Below the pieces are notes generated by a model that saw nothing but the letters and a program-made list of their open reading frames with translations, did not search any database and was not told the origin of the DNA. Of a stretch of 64,000 nucleotides of DNA, positions 60,775 to 64,000 are shown one piece after another. The first letter of the stretch is position 1; each line of letters starts with the position of its first letter. This DNA comes from Paracoccus versutus. GTDB taxonomy: Bacteria > Pseudomonadota > Alphaproteobacteria > Rhodobacterales > Rhodobacteraceae. Where the stretch lies: NCBI RefSeq assembly GCF_000763885.1, contig NZ_JRKO01000014.1, positions 1-64,000 of the forward strand, written 5' to 3'. The position numbers and the translations under genes were made by a program.

Positions 60775-60791
60775 ATTCCTTTAATAGGAAT
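60775..60791. promoter_or_regulatory. short inverted repeat in the hyuA-importer gap
   Basis: ATTCC-N7-GGAAT, a perfect 5+5 bp repeat with a T/A-only spacer, 164 bases before the importer binding-protein gene. IclR operators are often short palindromes of this size. Confidence 0.4.
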
Positions 60792-60954
60792 ACATTATAA
60801 ATTGTCATCTGATAAATGGAATATACTTGACCGAGGAAAAAATGAATCGCTACCCTTCCATCAGTGAAAGCCCGGCGGCACCTCCCATGCGGACCTGTCG
60901 AAGGGGCCTTGGAAAACCGCCCTGGCACAGGGGCGACAGCAGGGAAGCAAGGTC

Positions 60955-62484
60955 ATGCAATTGAACAGACGGAACTTGTTGAAGATCGCCACGATGTCGG
61001 GCGCGGTGCTGGCGCTTGGCGGGCGTTTCGCCCAGGCGCAAGGGGGGCAGACCCTGCGGGTCGGGCTTTCGACCTATCCGCCACATCTGCGTCCTTGGGT
61101 GAATGTCGGCTATTCGGGGCATCTGCTGTGTTCGCTGATCAATCGCACCCTGATCAACTACAACGAGCAGGGGCAGCTTGTGGGCGAACTGGCCGAAAGC
61201 TGGGAAAACGAGACGCCCGAGACATGGCGCTTTACCCTGCGCGAATCGCATTTCCACGACGGCAGCCCGGTTACGGCGCAGGATGTGGAATGGACCTTCC
61301 AGCAGATCCAGGCAGACGGTTCGGGCGCCTATATGTTCGACGCCCTGCGCCCCATCACCGGCTTCGAGGTCATAGACGAGCGCAATTTCCGCCTGACCAC
61401 GGATGAACCGCTGGCCACGCTGCCGGCGCTGATGACGTTTCCGTTCCTCTCGATCCTCAAGGCCGGTTCGACCGATGCCGAGGATCAGGGGATCGGCGCC
61501 GGTCCCTATCGCATCGCCTATGCGGAAAAGGGCGTCTCGATCGAGTTGGAGCCGAACGAGCATTACTTCAAGCCCGGCCTGCCCACCCTGGCCGGCATCA
61601 CCATCACGCCCTATGTCGATGAAAGCGCCCGGGTAGCGGCGCTGAACGCGGGCGATGTGGACATGATCGACTATGTGCCCTGGTCGGCCATGGCCGCGAT
61701 CGAGGCCGATCCGGCGCTGGCTTTGCACAAGGTCGATGCGGGCGCCTTCATGTATCTCAGCTTCAACGGCGGCGGCGTCTTTGCCGATCCGCGCCTGCGG
61801 CAGGCGGTGGCCTTCGGCCTGCGCCGCGACGAGTTCGTCAAGTCGATCTTCTTCGGCTTCGGCGCCGAGATGACGGGCCTGCCGCGCGCCGCCGGCAGCC
61901 CCTACCGCCATGACGACCAGGCCGCCTTCTGGGGCTATGACCCCGAACGCGCCAAGGCGTTGCTGAAAGAGGCCGGCCACGAGAACGGCTTGACCGTCTC
62001 GCTGCTTTCGACGTCGCAATATTCGATGCATCGCGACACGGCGGTGCTGGTGCAGGCGCAACTGGCCGAGATCGGCATCACCGTCAACCTGACAATGCCC
62101 GATTGGGCGACGCGGGTGAACCTTGGCAACCAGGGCGCGGGCGATTTCGCGGTGCAGGGCATCGGGCTGGACAACCTCGACCCCGATGCGGTCACGACGC
62201 TGGTCGATCCCTCGCTGTCGCCCACTTACCTGCGCAGCCGCAATTTCGAGGTCGAGGGTCTCAGCGAGGCATTGGCGCAGGGGCGCAGCGAGATGGATGA
62301 AGCCAAGCGCGTGGATATCTATCGCCGGGCCGACCAGATGGTGCTGGAGGCGACCACCTTCTGCGGCCTGTGCTATCGCGCGACGGGTTTCGCAGCCAAG
62401 GCGAGCGTGCAGGATCTCGCCATGTTGCCCGACCAACTGTCTCCGTTCTCCTCGGTGCTGTTCGACAAGCTGAAGCTGGGCTGA
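60955..62484 (+). CDS. dipeptide-type ABC transporter substrate-binding protein 2
   Basis: 509 residues. Twin-arginine signal NRRNLLKIA (4-12) with cleavage likely after AQA near residue 29. The mature part is a family-5 DppA-like binding protein (FTLRESHFHDGSPVTAQDVEWTF, RLRQAVAFGLRRDEFV). It heads an operon with DppB- and DppC-like permeases, divergent from hyuA. It is only distantly similar to the binding protein at 45.8 kb, so it is not a recent duplicate. The ligand may be the hydantoinase/oxoprolinase substrate or a peptide containing it. Confidence 0.9.
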   Translation: MQLNRRNLLKIATMSGAVLALGGRFAQAQGGQTLRVGLSTYPPHLRPWVNVGYSGHLLCSLINRTLINYNEQGQLVGELAESWENETPETWRFTLRESHFHDGSPVTAQDVEWTFQQIQADGSGAYMFDALRPITGFEVIDERNFRLTTDEPLATLPALMTFPFLSILKAGSTDAEDQGIGAGPYRIAYAEKGVSIELEPNEHYFKPGLPTLAGITITPYVDESARVAALNAGDVDMIDYVPWSAMAAIEADPALALHKVDAGAFMYLSFNGGGVFADPRLRQAVAFGLRRDEFVKSIFFGFGAEMTGLPRAAGSPYRHDDQAAFWGYDPERAKALLKEAGHENGLTVSLLSTSQYSMHRDTAVLVQAQLAEIGITVNLTMPDWATRVNLGNQGAGDFAVQGIGLDNLDPDAVTTLVDPSLSPTYLRSRNFEVEGLSEALAQGRSEMDEAKRVDIYRRADQMVLEATTFCGLCYRATGFAAKASVQDLAMLPDQLSPFSSVLFDKLKLG

Positions 62485-62522
62485 ACGGTCCAGCGTCCGA
62501 TAACCAGACGAAAGGCGACCTG

Positions 62523-63470
62523 ATGGGGTGGTTTGTCCGACGATTGGCCCAAAGCCTCGTCATGCTTTGGGTGGTTGTTTCCTTGGTCTTCCTGTCCATC
62601 CATTTCGTGCCGGGCGATCCGGCCGAACTGCTGCTGGCGCAGGACGGCGGTTCGCCCGATCCCCTGATGGTGCAGATGCTGCGCGAGCAGCTCGGCCTCG
62701 ATCGCCCGCTGCCCGAGCAGTATTCCCACAACGTCATGGGGATTCTGAGAGGCGATCTGGGCGCCTCGATGGTCGATGGCAGCTCGGTCGGCCAGGAGGT
62801 GATGCGCCGCCTGCCGCGCACGCTGGAACTGATCGCGGCGGCGGGCATCCTCAGCCTCCTGATCGGCATTCCGGCGGGGGTGCTGTCGGCGCTGCGCCCC
62901 AGGGGCCGCTTCTCGCGGGGTGCCGCGGTGGTGGCAGGGACGGCGCAGTCGGTGCCGGTCTTCGTGCTGGGCACGCTGCTCGTGGTCCTGTTCGCCCAGG
63001 TCCTGGGTTGGCTGCCGGCGGGAGGCTTCGTGCCGTTTTCGCGCGATCCGGGCAAGCATCTGCAACTGCTGGTCCTGCCGGCCGCGACCATCGCCATCGG
63101 CCTGTCCGCCATCGTCTTTCGCATCACCAGGGCATCGATGCTGGACGTGCTGCCGCTGGATTTCATCCGCACGGCGCGGGCCAAGGGGGTTCCCGCCCGC
63201 CGGGTGATCATCCGCCATGCCCTGCGCAATGCGCTGATGCCGGTCATCACCGTGTTCGCGCTGCAACTGGGCGGCCTCCTGGCCGGCACGGTGCTGGTCG
63301 AGACCGTGTTCAACTGGCCCGGCCTGTCGGGAATGCTGGTCGCGGGCGTGAACGCGCGCGACTACCCGGTGGTCACTGGCGTGCTGGTCGTCGTCTCGGC
63401 CTTCTATATCGGGCTGAACCTGCTGGTCGACATCATCTACGGCATCACCGACCCGAGGGTGCGCAAATGA
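62523..63470 (+). CDS. dipeptide-type ABC transporter permease (DppB-like) 2
   Basis: 315 residues with six helices. FVPGDPAELLLAQDGG, the loop RTARAKGVPARRVIIRHALRN and the ending NLLVDIIYGITDPRVRK mark a DppB/GsiC-type subunit. An AAAGG site lies 8 bases before ATG 62523. It overlaps the next permease by 4 bases (ATGA). Confidence 0.92.
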   Translation: MGWFVRRLAQSLVMLWVVVSLVFLSIHFVPGDPAELLLAQDGGSPDPLMVQMLREQLGLDRPLPEQYSHNVMGILRGDLGASMVDGSSVGQEVMRRLPRTLELIAAAGILSLLIGIPAGVLSALRPRGRFSRGAAVVAGTAQSVPVFVLGTLLVVLFAQVLGWLPAGGFVPFSRDPGKHLQLLVLPAATIAIGLSAIVFRITRASMLDVLPLDFIRTARAKGVPARRVIIRHALRNALMPVITVFALQLGGLLAGTVLVETVFNWPGLSGMLVAGVNARDYPVVTGVLVVVSAFYIGLNLLVDIIYGITDPRVRK

Positions 63471-64000
63471 AACAGGCTTTCCAAAGTCCATCGGGCATCC
63501 TGCTGGCGCTGATCCTGGCCATAGCCTTTATCGGGCCGCTGCTGCCTCTGGCCGATCCTCTGGCCATGGATGTGGCGGCGCGGTTTGGCGGACCGTCGGC
63601 AGCGCATCCGCTGGGACAGGACGAGTACGGGCGCGACCTGCTGTCGCGGCTGGTCCACGCGCTGCGCTCGGCCATCCTGATATCGGGAGGCGCGGCGATG
63701 ATCTCGGCGGTGATCGGTGTCTCGGTCGGCGTGGTCGCGGGGTATGTCCGCGGCTTTTCCGAGGCGCTGTCGATGCGCGTCATGGATGTGATCTTGTGCT
63801 TTCCGCCGCTGCTGCTGGCGATGCTGGCCGCGACGCTTTACGGTGCCGGCCCGTCCACGCTGGTGCCGGTGCTGGCCCTGGTCTTCGTGCCCAGCTTCAC
63901 CCGCGTGGCCCATGCCAGCGTGATGACCGTGCGCGGGCAGGATTACGTCGACGCCACGCGCCTGATGGGTGCATCGGCGACCCGCATCATCTTTCGCACG
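63467..64000 (+). CDS. dipeptide-type ABC transporter permease (DppC-like) 2, cut by window edge
   Basis: The first 178 residues are in the window and the frame is open at the right edge. The N-terminal helix is followed by HPLGQDEYGRDLLSRLVHALR, the diagnostic DppC/OppC periplasmic-side block, and the start of the EAA loop (DATRLMGASATRIIFRT) lies at the edge. About 100 residues are missing. ATPase genes should follow outside the window. Confidence 0.9.
   Translation, partial: MKQAFQSPSGILLALILAIAFIGPLLPLADPLAMDVAARFGGPSAAHPLGQDEYGRDLLSRLVHALRSAILISGGAAMISAVIGVSVGVVAGYVRGFSEALSMRVMDVILCFPPLLLAMLAATLYGAGPSTLVPVLALVFVPSFTRVAHASVMTVRGQDYVDATRLMGASATRIIFRT

Larger units (their letters stand above)
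60553..60954. other. 402-base divergent intergenic region, partly very AT-rich
   Basis: No gene is visible. The section from about 60660 to 60840 is much richer in A and T than anything around it and contains two inverted repeats (listed separately). It must hold the promoters of hyuA (leftward) and of the second peptide-type importer (rightward), probably with the IclR binding sites. Confidence 0.7.

Noticed and set aside
1..64000. CRISPR arrays, tRNA or rRNA genes, riboswitch-like leaders, toxin-antitoxin pairs and phage genes
   Set aside because: Looked for direct repeats with regular spacers, cloverleaf ends and typical gene pairs; none was convincing.

Overview
The window is GC-rich, densely packed bacterial DNA with the gene style of a marine or soil alphaproteobacterium of the Rhodobacterales. 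A Paracoccus-like organism is my best guess, from codon use and gene content; no rRNA or other taxonomic marker is present. It looks like an accessory catabolic region, possibly on a secondary replicon. Seven ABC importers of different families, two MFS carriers (one broken) and one EamA carrier are interleaved with small catabolic operons, each with its own regulator. There are no tRNA or rRNA genes, no CRISPR array and no phage structural genes.

Layout. 0-0.6 kb: end of a beta-keto acid cleavage enzyme plus a hotdog thioesterase, probably the tail of a carnitine-degradation operon. 0.7-2.1 kb: an MFS gene cut off by an IS3-family remnant that abuts an IS110-family remnant. 2.3-9.4 kb: creatinase and creatininase (convergent), a LysR regulator and a polyamine-type ABC importer, read as a creatinine/creatine uptake and hydrolysis module. 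10.0-10.3 kb: IS66 remnant. 10.4-16.6 kb: polar amino-acid ABC importer, bicupin protein, frame-disrupted MarR gene and an MFS carrier. 16.7-24.1 kb: phosphatase of the inositol monophosphatase fold with an AfuABC/2-aminoethylphosphonate-type importer (binding-protein gene frameshifted), DeoR regulator and a GMC oxidoreductase. 24.3-30.7 kb: FrcBCA/XylH-type sugar importer, LysR regulator and two amidohydrolases.

30.7-44.5 kb is the most coherent unfamiliar unit. An eight-gene leftward operon (proline racemase-like enzyme, GMC dehydrogenase, cupin, alpha/beta hydrolase, aspartate dehydrogenase-like enzyme, SDR, NIPSNAP protein, EamA carrier) and a five-gene rightward operon (sugar-type ABC importer plus aldehyde dehydrogenase) flank a LacI gene. 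Matching palindromes lie in front of both arms. 44.5-44.9 kb holds an aspA fragment and a probable transposase end.

45-54.4 kb is a GntR unit: a dipeptide-type importer, an M20 hydrolase lacking two metal ligands, an ornithine cyclodeaminase-like enzyme and a D-cysteine desulfhydrase-family enzyme. Its two promoter regions carry the same AT-rich palindrome. 54.5-64 kb holds a leftward operon hyuA-hyuB-iclR-SDR-rhodanese, divergent from a second dipeptide-type importer that runs off the window. Oxoprolinase/hydantoinase, cysteine-desulfhydrase-family and rhodanese genes so close together suggest use of a cyclic or sulfur-containing amino-acid derivative; this is inference.
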